Source: JAWLHA01 sp041690535 (lineage in GTDB: Bacteria > Pseudomonadota > Gammaproteobacteria > Thiohalomonadales > Thiohalomonadaceae). From it: a stretch of DNA of 64,000 nt. Shown piece after piece: positions 17,182 through 25,551 of the stretch. A program made the translations under genes and the position numbers. The DNA lies in NCBI GenBank assembly GCA_041690535.1, contig JAWLHA010000003.1, forward strand, positions 1-64,000. The letters run 5' to 3'. Positions within the stretch are counted from its first letter, which is position 1. The number at the start of each line of letters is the position of its first letter. Below the pieces are notes generated by a model that was given only the letters and a program-made list of their open reading frames with translations, had not been told where the DNA came from and did no database searches.

Positions 17182-18159
17182 ATGTCCGAACCTTTTGCCC
17201 GTGCCGTCGCCCCCCTTCGCCACGACTGGACCACCGACGAGGTAGAGGCGCTTCTCGCAACCCCCCTCATGGATCTGCTCCACCGGGCCCATCTGGTGCA
17301 TCGGGCACACTTCGACCCCAATACCGTGCAGGTGAGCACCCTGCTCAACATCAAGACCGGGGGCTGCGCCGAGAACTGCGGCTACTGCTCCCAGAGCGCC
17401 CACCACGAGACGGCCCTCGAGCGCGAGGCCCTCATGGATGTGGAGGAGGTGATCGCCATCGCCCGGCAGACCCGGGAGGTGGGGGCGACCCGCTTCTGCA
17501 TGGGGGCGGCCTGGCGCCGTCCCAATGAACGGGAGTTCGAGCGGGTGCTGGAGATGGTGCGGGGGGTCAAGGCGCTGGGGATGGAGGCCTGCGTCACCCT
17601 CGGCATGCTCAACGACGATCAGGTGCGGCGGCTCAAGGAGGCGGGGCTCGACTACTACAACCACAACCTCGACACCTCTCCCGAGTATTACGACAAGGTG
17701 GTCACCACCCGCAGCTATGGCGATCGTCTGGACACCATCGAGCGGGTGCAGCAGGCGGGGAGCCACGGCTGCAGCGGCGGGAGCCTGGGGAGGGGGGAGG
17801 CGCGGCGCGATCGCGCCGGGCTGCTGGTGGAGTTGGCCAACCTGCCGGAGCACCCGGACAGTGTCCCCATCAACATGCTCGTGCGGGTGCCGGGCACCCC
17901 GCTGGCCGATGCCCCCGAGCTGGATATCTTCGAATTCATCCGCACCGTGGCCGCAGCCCGCATCATGATGCCCCGCGCCCACGTCCGTCTCTCTGCCGGG
18001 CGGGAGTCCATGAGCGATGAGGCGCAGGCACTCTGCTTCCTCGCCGGGGCCAACTCCATCTTCTATGGAGACAAGCTGCTCACCGCCGAGAACGCCACCA
18101 CGGAGCGGGATCGCGCCCTGTTCGAACGGCTGGGGATCCGCCCGGAAACCGCCCACTGA
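17182..18159 (+). CDS. bioB: Biotin synthase
   Basis: A 325-residue radical-SAM enzyme that inserts sulfur into dethiobiotin. The CxxxCxxC motif is in GGCAENCGYCSQS. The [2Fe-2S] ligands appear retained as Cys in FCMGAAWRR, Cys in EACVTLG, Cys in GCSGGS and Arg in HVRLSAGRE. The ATG at 17182 has AGGAAGG upstream; an alternative TTG at 17098 would add 28 unrelated residues. The normally invariant block after the third Cys reads GSHGCSGGSLGRGEARRD where I/V and hydrophobic residues are expected, a dense cluster of non-conservative changes without a frameshift. It is the first gene of bioBFHCD. Confidence 0.93.
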   Translation: MSEPFARAVAPLRHDWTTDEVEALLATPLMDLLHRAHLVHRAHFDPNTVQVSTLLNIKTGGCAENCGYCSQSAHHETALEREALMDVEEVIAIARQTREVGATRFCMGAAWRRPNEREFERVLEMVRGVKALGMEACVTLGMLNDDQVRRLKEAGLDYYNHNLDTSPEYYDKVVTTRSYGDRLDTIERVQQAGSHGCSGGSLGRGEARRDRAGLLVELANLPEHPDSVPINMLVRVPGTPLADAPELDIFEFIRTVAAARIMMPRAHVRLSAGRESMSDEAQALCFLAGANSIFYGDKLLTAENATTERDRALFERLGIRPETAH

Positions 18160-18161
18160 AC

Positions 18162-19337
18162 ATGGTGTGGGATCTGGCGCAGGGGCTGGCGGCACGTCGG
18201 GCCGCGCACCTTTACCGTGAGCGGCGCCTGGTCGACGGGCCCCAGGGGCCGGAGCTGGTGGTGGATGGACGGCGCCTGCTCAGCTTTTGCAGCAACGACT
18301 ACCTGGGGCTGGCCGGCCACCCCCGCATCGCCGCGGCACTGGCCCGCGGGGCGGAACGCCATGGGACGGGCAGCGGCGCGGCGCATCTGGTCACCGGTCA
18401 CGCCCGCGCGCACCACGCGCTGGAGGAGGAGCTGGCGGAGTTCGTCGGGCGGCCGCGGGTGCTCCTGTTCTCCACCGGTTACATGGCCAACCTCGGGGCG
18501 GTGACCGCCCTGTTGGGCCCCGGCGATGCGGTGCTGGAGGACCGGCTCAACCACGCCTCCCTGCTGGACGCCGGACTGCTCTCCCGCGCCCGGCTGATGC
18601 GCTACGCACACAGCGATCCCCACGCCGTGGCCGATCGTCTGGGCGCCGCCCGGGCCCGGCGCAAGCTGGTCGTCACGGATGGGGTGTTCAGCATGGACGG
18701 GGACATCGCGCCGCTGCGGCCCCTCGCCGAGGTTTCCGCCGGCCAGGGGGCGTGGCTGATGGTGGACGATGCCCACGGCCTGGGGGTGCTCGGCCCCGAC
18801 GGGCGGGGAACCGTGGCGCACTTTGGCCTGGGTACCGACGCGGTGCCCATTCTGGTGGGGACCCTGGGCAAGGCCTTCGGCACCTTCGGCGCCTTCGTGG
18901 CGGGGGAGGAGGCCCTGGTGGAGACCCTTATCCAGTCTGCCCGAAGCTACATCTACACCACCGCGCTGCCCCCCGCGGTGGCCGAGGCCACCCGGGCCAG
19001 CCTCAAGCTGGTGCGGGAAGAGGGTTGGCGGCGGGAGCGGCTGCGGGAGCTGGTGGAGCGGTTTCGGCGCGGCGCCCACGCCCTGGGCCTGCCCTTGGCT
19101 GCATCGGAGACCCCAATTCAGCCCCTGTTGGTCGGGACGGCCGAGCGGGCGGTGGAGGCGAGCGAGGCGCTCCTGGCCCAGGGGGTCCTGATCAGCGCTA
19201 TCCGCCCTCCCACGGTTCCCGAGGGGACGGCACGGCTGCGCATTACTCTTTCTGCTGCCCACACCGAGGCGCAGGTGGACCGCCTGCTCGCCGCCCTCGA
19301 GGGGCTGCGTCGGCCGCTTGCGGAGGGGCCGGGGTGA
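18162..19337 (+). CDS. bioF: 8-amino-7-oxononanoate synthase
   Basis: A 391-residue PLP enzyme that condenses pimeloyl-ACP/CoA with alanine. Visible features are FCSNDYLGLAGHPRI, the HGTGSGAAHLVTGH substrate region, VDDAHGLGVLGPDGRG and the PLP lysine in GTLGKAFGTFGAF. It starts 2 bp after the bioB stop, and its own stop is overlapped by the bioH GTG (GTGA). Confidence 0.97.
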   Translation: MVWDLAQGLAARRAAHLYRERRLVDGPQGPELVVDGRRLLSFCSNDYLGLAGHPRIAAALARGAERHGTGSGAAHLVTGHARAHHALEEELAEFVGRPRVLLFSTGYMANLGAVTALLGPGDAVLEDRLNHASLLDAGLLSRARLMRYAHSDPHAVADRLGAARARRKLVVTDGVFSMDGDIAPLRPLAEVSAGQGAWLMVDDAHGLGVLGPDGRGTVAHFGLGTDAVPILVGTLGKAFGTFGAFVAGEEALVETLIQSARSYIYTTALPPAVAEATRASLKLVREEGWRRERLRELVERFRRGAHALGLPLAASETPIQPLLVGTAERAVEASEALLAQGVLISAIRPPTVPEGTARLRITLSAAHTEAQVDRLLAALEGLRRPLAEGPG

Positions 19338-20101
19338 GCCTTTACCTCGAAGCGAATGGCCGGGGGCCTTCGGTGGTGCTGCTGCACGGCTGGGGGCTGC
19401 ACGGCGGGGTGTGGCAGAGCACGGTGGATGCGCTGAAGGGTAATTTTCAAACGCTCCAGGTGGATCTGCCCGGGTTCGGCCACAGTCCCGCGCTGGCACG
19501 GCCCGATCGGCTGGAGGCCATCGCCGCGGCAGTGGCCGAGGCGGTCCCTCCGGCAGCGGTCTGGGTGGGGTGGTCCCTGGGCGGCATGGTCGCCCTGGCG
19601 GCCGCCGCGGCGCGGCTGGGGCGACCCCGCGCCCTGGTGCTGGTGGGTACCAACGCCCGCTTCGTCCAGGACCCAGGGTGGTCTCATGGGGTGGCGCGCG
19701 AGGTGCTGGACGGTTTTGCCTCGGCCCTTGCCGAGGACTACCGCGCCACCGTGCTGCGCTTCCTGGCGCTTCAGGCCCGAGGTTCGCAGCACGCCCGGGA
19801 GGAGCTGCGGCGCCTGCGCGAAGAGGTGTTTGTGCGAGGGGAACCGGCCCGCCCGGCGTTGGAAGGGGGCTTGGCCATTCTTGCCCGGGCAGACCTGCGT
19901 GACGCGTTGAACGCGATCGATATCCCCGTCCTCGTGGTACAGGGGGAGCGGGACACGCTGGTGCCCGCCCCGGCCGCCGAGTTCCTGGCGCAAAGGCTGC
20001 CGCAGGGGCGGTTGGCGCGACTCCCCGGCGCAGGCCACGCCCCCTTCATTTCTCACCCGGAGGCGTTTTTGCAGGTGTTGCAGGGTTTTCTCGATGAGTG
20101 A
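19334..20101 (+). CDS. bioH: Pimeloyl-ACP methyl ester carboxylesterase
   Basis: A 255-residue alpha/beta hydrolase, matching the length of E. coli BioH. It cleaves the methyl ester of pimeloyl-ACP and so ends the disguise introduced by BioC. The catalytic triad is visible: Ser in VGWSLGGMV, Asp in GERDTLVP and His in GAGHAPF. The oxyanion motif is LLHGWGLHGGVW. The GTG start at 19334 overlaps the bioF stop; the frame is open far upstream inside bioF, but homology begins at VSLYLEANGRGPSVVLLHGW. Confidence 0.93.
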   Translation: MSLYLEANGRGPSVVLLHGWGLHGGVWQSTVDALKGNFQTLQVDLPGFGHSPALARPDRLEAIAAAVAEAVPPAAVWVGWSLGGMVALAAAAARLGRPRALVLVGTNARFVQDPGWSHGVAREVLDGFASALAEDYRATVLRFLALQARGSQHAREELRRLREEVFVRGEPARPALEGGLAILARADLRDALNAIDIPVLVVQGERDTLVPAPAAEFLAQRLPQGRLARLPGAGHAPFISHPEAFLQVLQGFLDE

Positions 20102-20972
20102 GTCCAACGGTCCCGACAAGCGCAAGGTGCGTGACTCCTTTGAGCGGGCTGCGGTGGGCTACGACGAGGTGGCGGTACTTCAGCGGGAGGTCGCCGCGCG
20201 GGTCATCGAACGGCTCGATCTCATCCGCATTGCCCCCACCCACATCCTCGACCTCGGCGCCGGCACCGGCTGGTGCACGGCGGCCCTGGCCGCTCGCTAC
20301 CCGAAGGCACGCCTCACCGCCCTCGATCTGGCCCACGGCATGGTGCGCCTGGCTCGGCGCCGCTTCGGCCCCTGGGCACGCCGGTTTCGCGGCCACCGCT
20401 TCGTTTGCGGCGATGCCCAGCGACTCCCTTTCGCGGATGGGGCCTTCGATCTGGTCTTCTCCAACCTGACCCTGCAGTGGTGCGGTGATCTGGAGGCGAC
20501 CTTCGGCGAACTGCGTCGCGTGCTCCGCCCGGGGGGGTTGCTGCTGTTCACCACGCTCGGGCCGGATACGCTTTATGAGTTGCGTGAGAGCTGGCGGGCC
20601 GTGGACAGCCGGGTGCACGTCAACAGCTTCACCGACATGCACCACGTGGGGGATGCCATGGTGCGCGCCCGCCTGGCCGACCCGGTGGTGGATGTGGAGC
20701 GGATCACCATGACCTACGGGGAGATCGGCCGGCTGATGCGCGACCTCAAGGAGTTGGGGGCGCGCAATGTCAATGACGGTCGCCCGAAGGGGCTGACCGG
20801 TCCGGCTCGGGTGAAGGCGCTCGCCGCCGCCTACGAGACCTTCCGCCGCGATGGCAGGCTGCCGGCCACCTATGAGGTGGTGTACGGCCACGCCTGGGCG
20901 CCCGCCACCCAGCGCACGGCGGCGCCGGGCGGTGAGACCCGGATCCCGGTCTCGGTGTTGCGGCGGAGGTGA
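20094..20972 (+). CDS. bioC: Malonyl-ACP O-methyltransferase
   Basis: A 292-residue class I SAM methyltransferase that methylates malonyl-ACP to prime pimelate synthesis. The N-terminal family block is RKVRDSFERAAVGYDEVAVL. SAM motif I is ILDLGAGTGWCT, followed by TALDLAHGMV and DLVFSNLTLQWCGD. It overlaps bioH by 8 bp and bioD by 4 bp. Length is slightly above E. coli BioC owing to a C-terminal extension. Confidence 0.94.
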   Translation: MSESNGPDKRKVRDSFERAAVGYDEVAVLQREVAARVIERLDLIRIAPTHILDLGAGTGWCTAALAARYPKARLTALDLAHGMVRLARRRFGPWARRFRGHRFVCGDAQRLPFADGAFDLVFSNLTLQWCGDLEATFGELRRVLRPGGLLLFTTLGPDTLYELRESWRAVDSRVHVNSFTDMHHVGDAMVRARLADPVVDVERITMTYGEIGRLMRDLKELGARNVNDGRPKGLTGPARVKALAAAYETFRRDGRLPATYEVVYGHAWAPATQRTAAPGGETRIPVSVLRRR

Positions 20973-21658
20973 GTGGAGTGCGGGGGGTGTTCGTCACCGG
21001 CACTGACACCGGGGTGGGCAAGACCTGGGTGAGCCGTGCCCTGCTCAAGGGCTTGAACCAACGCGGCAGCGCCGTGGGGATGAAGCCGGTGGCGAGCGGC
21101 TGCGAGCGGGGGCCGGAGGGGTTGCGCAATGAGGATGCCTTGGGCCTCATCGCCGAGAGCGTGCCCCGGCCCGACTACCCCCTGGTCAACCCCTATGCCT
21201 TCGCCCCCCCCATCGCCCCCCACTTGGCGGCCCTCGAGTCGGGCCAGCGTATCGCGATCGAGGTGATCCTGGAGCGTTACCACGCGTTGGCCCGGCTGGC
21301 GGATCGGGTGGTCGTCGAAGGGGTCGGCGGCTGGCTGGTGCCCCTGCAGGAGGGCGGCCCCACGGTGGCCGATCTGGCGGTGGCGCTCGGTCTGCCCGTG
21401 GTGTTGGTGGTCGGACTTCGCCTCGGCTGCATCAACCATGCGCTGCTGACCGCCGAGGCCATCCGGGGGCGGCGACTGCCCCTGGTCGGCTGGGTGGCCA
21501 ATCGCATCGATCCGGCAATGACGCGCCCGGAGGCGAATATCCAGACGCTGGCGACCCACCTGGGTGCCCCCCTGCTGGGCGTGGTGCCGCACCTGCCCGC
21601 GTGGGACGCGGCCACGGTGGCCGCGTCCCTGGATCTTGGGCCGCTATGGAGGGATTGA
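20969..21658 (+). CDS. bioD: ATP-dependent dethiobiotin synthetase
   Basis: A 229-residue P-loop enzyme that closes the ureido ring of dethiobiotin using CO2 and ATP. The P-loop is VTGTDTGVGKTWVSRAL, with KPVASGCERG for diaminopelargonate binding and VEGVGGWLVPL as a second conserved strand. The GTG at 20969 overlaps the bioC stop; a second GTG 9 bp later is an equally possible start. It is the last gene of the operon, followed by a hairpin that element A copy 4 has split. Confidence 0.95.
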   Translation: MSGVRGVFVTGTDTGVGKTWVSRALLKGLNQRGSAVGMKPVASGCERGPEGLRNEDALGLIAESVPRPDYPLVNPYAFAPPIAPHLAALESGQRIAIEVILERYHALARLADRVVVEGVGGWLVPLQEGGPTVADLAVALGLPVVLVVGLRLGCINHALLTAEAIRGRRLPLVGWVANRIDPAMTRPEANIQTLATHLGAPLLGVVPHLPAWDAATVAASLDLGPLWRD

Positions 21659-21673
21659 TCGGGGTGCCCGAAA

Positions 21674-21877
21674 GCAAACGGCCCCGTATGGGGCCCAGGG
21701 TGAACGCATACTCACAGCACGGCCGTGCGGTGAGCGATGTAAGTCCTTGAAAGCAGGTACGCTGTGAATACATCCCTGTACGCTCGACGGCCGCGTCCAT
21801 GCGGCCGACGACCTGCTTTCAAGGACTTACATCGCTCTTGGGTATGTATGCGTTTACCCTGGTATGGGGCCGTTTGC
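21674..21877. terminator. Terminator-like hairpin between bioD and rpoH, split by element A
   Basis: Left arm GCAAACGGCCCC (21674-21685) with loop GTAT pairs perfectly with GGGGCCGTTTGC at 21866-21877. Element A copy 4 plus its 10-bp duplication lies between them. Removing the element and one duplication restores a 12-bp stem with a 4-base loop between convergent genes. T-tracts are weak, so termination strength is uncertain. Confidence 0.7.
21696..21861 (+). mobile_element. Element A copy 4, 166-bp form, with perfect 10-bp target duplication
   Basis: Ends are CAGGGTGAACGCATAC and GTATGCGTTTACCCTG. Direct repeats GTATGGGGCC at 21686-21695 and 21862-21871 match 10 of 10. The internal palindrome (CGATGTAAGTCCTTGAAAGC and its complement) is intact. 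The insertion point is inside the hairpin separating bioD and rpoH. Confidence 0.95.
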
Positions 21878-21897
21878 GTGAGACAAACAGTGCCGGC

Positions 21898-22755
21898 TCA
21901 GACCGCCAGAGCCCCCTTCAGCTTCTTCATGGCGTTCTTCTCCAACTGGCGGATGCGCTCGGCCGAGACCCGGTACTTGTCCGCCAGCTCCTGCAAGGTC
22001 GCTTTCTGGTCCATGAGCCAGCGCGAGGCGACGATGTCGCGGCTGCGCGCGTCCAGACTGTCCAGCGCCTGCTGCAGTTGGCCGTTGCTGTGCTCCTCGA
22101 ACTCCGCGTCTTCCACCTGGCGGGCCGGGTCGAAGCGGGTGTCCTGCATGTAGTTGACGGGGGCCGGCAGCAGGTGGTCGTCATGGTCATCCCCATCCGG
22201 ATGGCCGTCGAAGGCGAGGTCCTGGCCGCTGAGGCGGGACTCCATCTCCAGCACGTCCTCCCGGGTGACGCCGAGGTCCCGAGCCACGGCATCGACTTCA
22301 TCCTTGCTGAACCAGCCAAGGCGCTTCTTCGAGCTGCGCAGGTTGAAGAACAGCTTGCGCTGGGCCTTGGTGGTGGCGACCTTGACGATGCGCCAGTTGC
22401 GCAGGATGAACTCATGGATCTCCGCCCGGATCCAGTGCACCGCGAAGGAGACCAGCCGTACCCCCATTTCGGGGTCGAACCGTTTCACCGCCTTCATCAG
22501 GCCGATGTTGCCCTCCTGCACCAGATCGGACTGAGCCAGCCCATAACCGCTGTAGCCCCGGGCAATGTGGACGACGAAGCGAAGGTGCGATAACACCAGC
22601 CGCCGTGCGGCTTCGAGGTCGTTCTCATCGCGCAGCCGGACGGCCAGCTCACGCTCTTCTTCGGCGCTCAGGACCGGAATGCGGTTGACCGCGTGCGTGT
22701 AGCTTTCGATGCTGTTGATGGGAAAGGCCAGTTGCGATTCCAACGCTTTCGACAT
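21898..22755 (-). CDS. rpoH: RNA polymerase sigma-32 factor (heat shock)
   Basis: A 285-residue sigma factor directing the heat-shock regulon. Region 2 includes LVLSHLRFVVHIARGYSGYG and LVQEGNIGLMKAVKRFDPEM. The RpoH box is QRKLFFNLRSSKKRLG. The C-terminal region 4 helix-turn-helix reads ATLQELADKYRVSAERIRQL. In many gammaproteobacteria rpoH lies just downstream of ftsYEX, and here the order on the minus strand is ftsY-ftsE-ftsX-GGDEF-rpoH, so the GGDEF gene and an element A copy have come between. A small inverted repeat (CGGGTGC/GCACCCG, 22821-22843) lies upstream. Confidence 0.96.
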   Translation of the reverse strand: MSKALESQLAFPINSIESYTHAVNRIPVLSAEEERELAVRLRDENDLEAARRLVLSHLRFVVHIARGYSGYGLAQSDLVQEGNIGLMKAVKRFDPEMGVRLVSFAVHWIRAEIHEFILRNWRIVKVATTKAQRKLFFNLRSSKKRLGWFSKDEVDAVARDLGVTREDVLEMESRLSGQDLAFDGHPDGDDHDDHLLPAPVNYMQDTRFDPARQVEDAEFEEHSNGQLQQALDSLDARSRDIVASRWLMDQKATLQELADKYRVSAERIRQLEKNAMKKLKGALAV

Positions 22756-22878
22756 CGTTCTCCCCTTCGTTCATTAGCTCAGGGTTATTCACTAATTCTT
22801 ATCCTAGCACTCGGGAATTGCGGGTGCCACCATTTTGCACCCGAGGTTAGGCAATGTCCCCGCCAAAAAGTTCCATGG

Positions 22879-24216
22879 CTACGCCGTGGCGCCAACCGGG
22901 CGCTGTGCACCGTCCGCTGCCGTCATGCAGACCCGGTTGCGCCCCCCGGCCTTTGCCGCATAGAGGGCCTGGTCTGCCAGCCCGATGAGCCGGTTGAGGC
23001 TGGCCATGGGGTGCTCCCCCGCGTTGGCCATGCCGACGCTCACCGTCACCGGGACGCCATCGGGCTGGAGGGCCGCGACGCGAGCGCGAAATGCCTCTGC
23101 ACGCACTTGGACCTGAGCCGCATCCGCCCGCGGCAGCAGAACGGCAAACTCCTCGCCCCCGAAGCGGACCACGATGCCGTCGGCGAAGGCTTCATTCAGC
23201 TGCTGGCCAATGGCCGCCAGGACGTGATCACCCACCAGGTGACCCCGAGTATCGTTGATCTGTTTGAAGTGGTCGATATCGATGATCATGGCCCAAATGG
23301 GAGCCCGCTGAACATCCTTCAGCCAGAGGTGCCCCTGCTCCTGCAGGTAGCGCCGGTTGCGGGTACCGGTGAGGGCATCGGTGCTGGCAACCCGTTCCAT
23401 GGCCCGGGCCTGCCGCTGCAGGGCCTCATATTGATGCTTAATGAGCAGTAATGAACGCACTCGGGCCATGAGGATCTCCTCCACCAGCGGCTTGTTCACG
23501 AAGTCGTTGGCCCCGGCATGGAAGACCCGGACCTGGGTTTTGGTATCATCATTGCCGGTGATCACCAGCAGCGGAAGCTCCTGCTGGCTGTAGTGCAGGC
23601 GGGTGCGCAGGGCGTGCAGCAGATCGCCCCCGGTCATCTCCCCCTTCAGGTAAAAGTCAGTGATGACTATATCGAAATCGTTCGTTCCATCGCTTCGGCT
23701 GCGCTGCAGCAGCTGGAAGGCCTCCTCGGCGGTGGTGGTGTGGGTGGTCTGCAGACCGTGGCGCTCGAGCATCTTGCGGGTGATGGCCGCGGCGGTCAGG
23801 CTATCCTCCACGAACAACACCTTGCCCACCAGGCCGGTATTGCGCTGGCTGAAGGCCCGGATGAACTTCCCGAAGGCCTTGTATCCCAGGGACTTGTCGA
23901 AGTAGTCCGTAACCCCGGCCGCAAATCCCTCCATGAGCAGGCGCTCATCGGCATCCCCGGAGATGACGATGATGGGGGTGTAGTGGTGGGTCTCGGATTT
24001 GCGAATGCGACGACAGAGGTCGAGACCGTCCATGTCGGAAAGCAGCAGAGAGGTGGTGATGAGGTCGAAGCGGTCCGTCTGAAGGCGAGCGAGGGCCTCC
24101 GCGCCGCTCGCGCAACCGGTCACCCGCGCATGTTCGATCACATCCCCGAGGATCCGGGTGACCAGCTCGCGGGAAACGGACGACCCGTCCACCACCAGTA
24201 CTCTGCTCTTCGCCAT
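22879..24216 (-). CDS. Response regulator diguanylate cyclase, REC-REC-GGDEF
   Basis: A 445-residue cytoplasmic protein that would make cyclic di-GMP. REC1 (residues about 5-120) has VVDGSS but a Ser where the phospho-acceptor Asp should be (DLITTSLLLSDMDG), so it is probably not phosphorylated. REC2 (about 130-260) keeps the pocket: LFVEDS, Asp in DIVITDFYL and Lys in FVNKPL. The GGDEF domain has active site VVRFGGEEFAVLLPRADA and IDIDHFKQINDTRGH; the RxxD inhibitory site is not evident. The ATG at 24216 follows GAGGGGGAG and is preferred over an ATG 11 codons upstream. The partner kinase is unknown. Confidence 0.92.
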   Translation of the reverse strand: MAKSRVLVVDGSSVSRELVTRILGDVIEHARVTGCASGAEALARLQTDRFDLITTSLLLSDMDGLDLCRRIRKSETHHYTPIIVISGDADERLLMEGFAAGVTDYFDKSLGYKAFGKFIRAFSQRNTGLVGKVLFVEDSLTAAAITRKMLERHGLQTTHTTTAEEAFQLLQRSRSDGTNDFDIVITDFYLKGEMTGGDLLHALRTRLHYSQQELPLLVITGNDDTKTQVRVFHAGANDFVNKPLVEEILMARVRSLLLIKHQYEALQRQARAMERVASTDALTGTRNRRYLQEQGHLWLKDVQRAPIWAMIIDIDHFKQINDTRGHLVGDHVLAAIGQQLNEAFADGIVVRFGGEEFAVLLPRADAAQVQVRAEAFRARVAALQPDGVPVTVSVGMANAGEHPMASLNRLIGLADQALYAAKAGGRNRVCMTAADGAQRPVGATA

Positions 24217-24296
24217 CAACTCCCCCTCGCAATTGGCTGCGGTTTTCATAAACCGTCTATCCGTAGGGTTTTATACCACCCGCCTTGCTCCGGCAA

Positions 24297-24462
24297 CAGG
24301 GTGAACGCATACTCACGTCACGGCCGTGCTGTGAGCGATGTAAGTCCTTGAAAGCAGGTACGCTGTCGATACATCCATGTACGTCCGACGGCCGCGTCCA
24401 TGCGGCCGACGACCTGCTTTCAAGGACTTACATCGCTCTTGGGTAAGTATGCGTTTACCCTG
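24297..24462 (+). mobile_element. Element A copy 5, 166-bp form, with perfect 10-bp target duplication
   Basis: Direct repeats GCTCCGGCAA at 24287-24296 and 24463-24472 match 10 of 10. Inner arms of 27 bp (24333-24359 and 24412-24438) are perfect inverted repeats around a GC-rich loop. The copy lies between the GGDEF gene and ftsX and fills most of the 333-bp gap between them. Confidence 0.95.
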
Positions 24463-24549
24463 GCTCCGGCAAGGGATGGGTTTCACCGGCTCGCCCCTTG
24501 GTCGGTCGCGGGGGCGCTGAAGGGGGGGCGGCAGGGGTGCCGCGGTGGA

Positions 24550-25551
24550 TCATGTGGGCTCGATGGCGCGCAGGTGCCGCCCCACAGCCAGCCAGGAGCC
24601 GCCGAGGCCCAGCAGAACGCCTCCCCCGAGGATCGCCCCGGCAGTGGCGAGGTCCAGCGTGGCCAGACGAAAGCTGCTGTTGTACAGACCGGCGAGGCTG
24701 CGTACCGGTCCTTGTAGAGACAGCAGCGATAGTTCCACCAGCAGGAACGCGACCGCCCCGCCGAAGATCCCATACCAGAGTCCCGAGTAGAGGAAGGGGC
24801 GCCGTATGAAGGCGTCGGTGCCACCGATGAGCTTGGTGACCACAATCTCTTCCTTCCGGTTCTGTATCCCGAGCCGGATGGTGTTGCCTACCACCAGGAG
24901 GACAGTCGCGGCAAGCAGGCTGGCCAGCACCCACAGGCCCCGCTCACCCATCTCCATCAGGGCAAACAGTCGCTTGATCCACTGCATGTCCAGTTGCGCG
25001 AGCGCCACGCCGCGCTCCCCGCTCAGCTGCTCCAGCAAGCGCTGAACCTGCGCCGGGCCGCTGTGGGCCAGGGTGGGCTGCACGACCAAAACCGGTGGCA
25101 GGGGGTTCTCCTCCAGTGCATCGAGGGCATCGCCAAAGCCGGAAAGGCGGCGGAATTCCTCCATTGCCTCAGCCGCCGAGATGTAATGGACCTGCTCCAC
25201 GTCGGGGCGATCCCGGAGCCGCTCGGCAAGGAGGTGGGCCTGGGCATCGGTGGTGGCGGTGTCCAGAAACAGCGACACTTGCGCCGCGCCGTCCCAACCG
25301 CTGACCACGTGCTGCACGTTCTTCAGCAGTACGTGGAGCCCCGCGGGCAGCGCCAGGGCGATGCCGATGACGGCGGCGGTCATCAGCGTGGCGAACGGTC
25401 GGCGCACCAACTCGCCCAAGGCGTAAAAGAGGGTCTGCAGGTGACGCAGTAGATAGCTGCGCAGACGCGAAAACACGCTTTGACCGAACGAGGCGCCGGC
25501 TCGGCCGACCGGATCGCGCTCCAGCAGGTATTCCCCGCGCGGACTAGCCAT
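24550..25551 (-). CDS. ftsX: Cell division protein FtsX
   Basis: A 333-residue permease-like subunit of FtsEX, which activates septal peptidoglycan hydrolases. It has a long cytoplasmic N terminus, TM1 at TLMTAAVIGIALALPAGLHV, a periplasmic loop of about 100 residues, then three TM segments (VLASLLAATVLLVVGNTIRL and onward). The characteristic NTIRLGIQNRKEEIVVTKLI follows TM2. The ATG at 25551 overlaps the ftsE stop by 8 bp and is preferred over an ATG 24 bp upstream. Confidence 0.95.
   Translation of the reverse strand: MASPRGEYLLERDPVGRAGASFGQSVFSRLRSYLLRHLQTLFYALGELVRRPFATLMTAAVIGIALALPAGLHVLLKNVQHVVSGWDGAAQVSLFLDTATTDAQAHLLAERLRDRPDVEQVHYISAAEAMEEFRRLSGFGDALDALEENPLPPVLVVQPTLAHSGPAQVQRLLEQLSGERGVALAQLDMQWIKRLFALMEMGERGLWVLASLLAATVLLVVGNTIRLGIQNRKEEIVVTKLIGGTDAFIRRPFLYSGLWYGIFGGAVAFLLVELSLLSLQGPVRSLAGLYNSSFRLATLDLATAGAILGGGVLLGLGGSWLAVGRHLRAIEPT

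Noticed and set aside
17755..17815. Frameshift or pseudogene in bioB
   Set aside because: The reading frame stays open with normal downstream motifs. The oddity is a set of substitutions, so the gene is kept as a CDS.
18287..20101. Single 604-codon frame that could suggest a fusion ending in BioH
   Set aside because: Only the last 255 residues resemble a protein; the first part is an alternative frame of bioF. A GTG at 19334 overlapping the bioF stop explains BioH.
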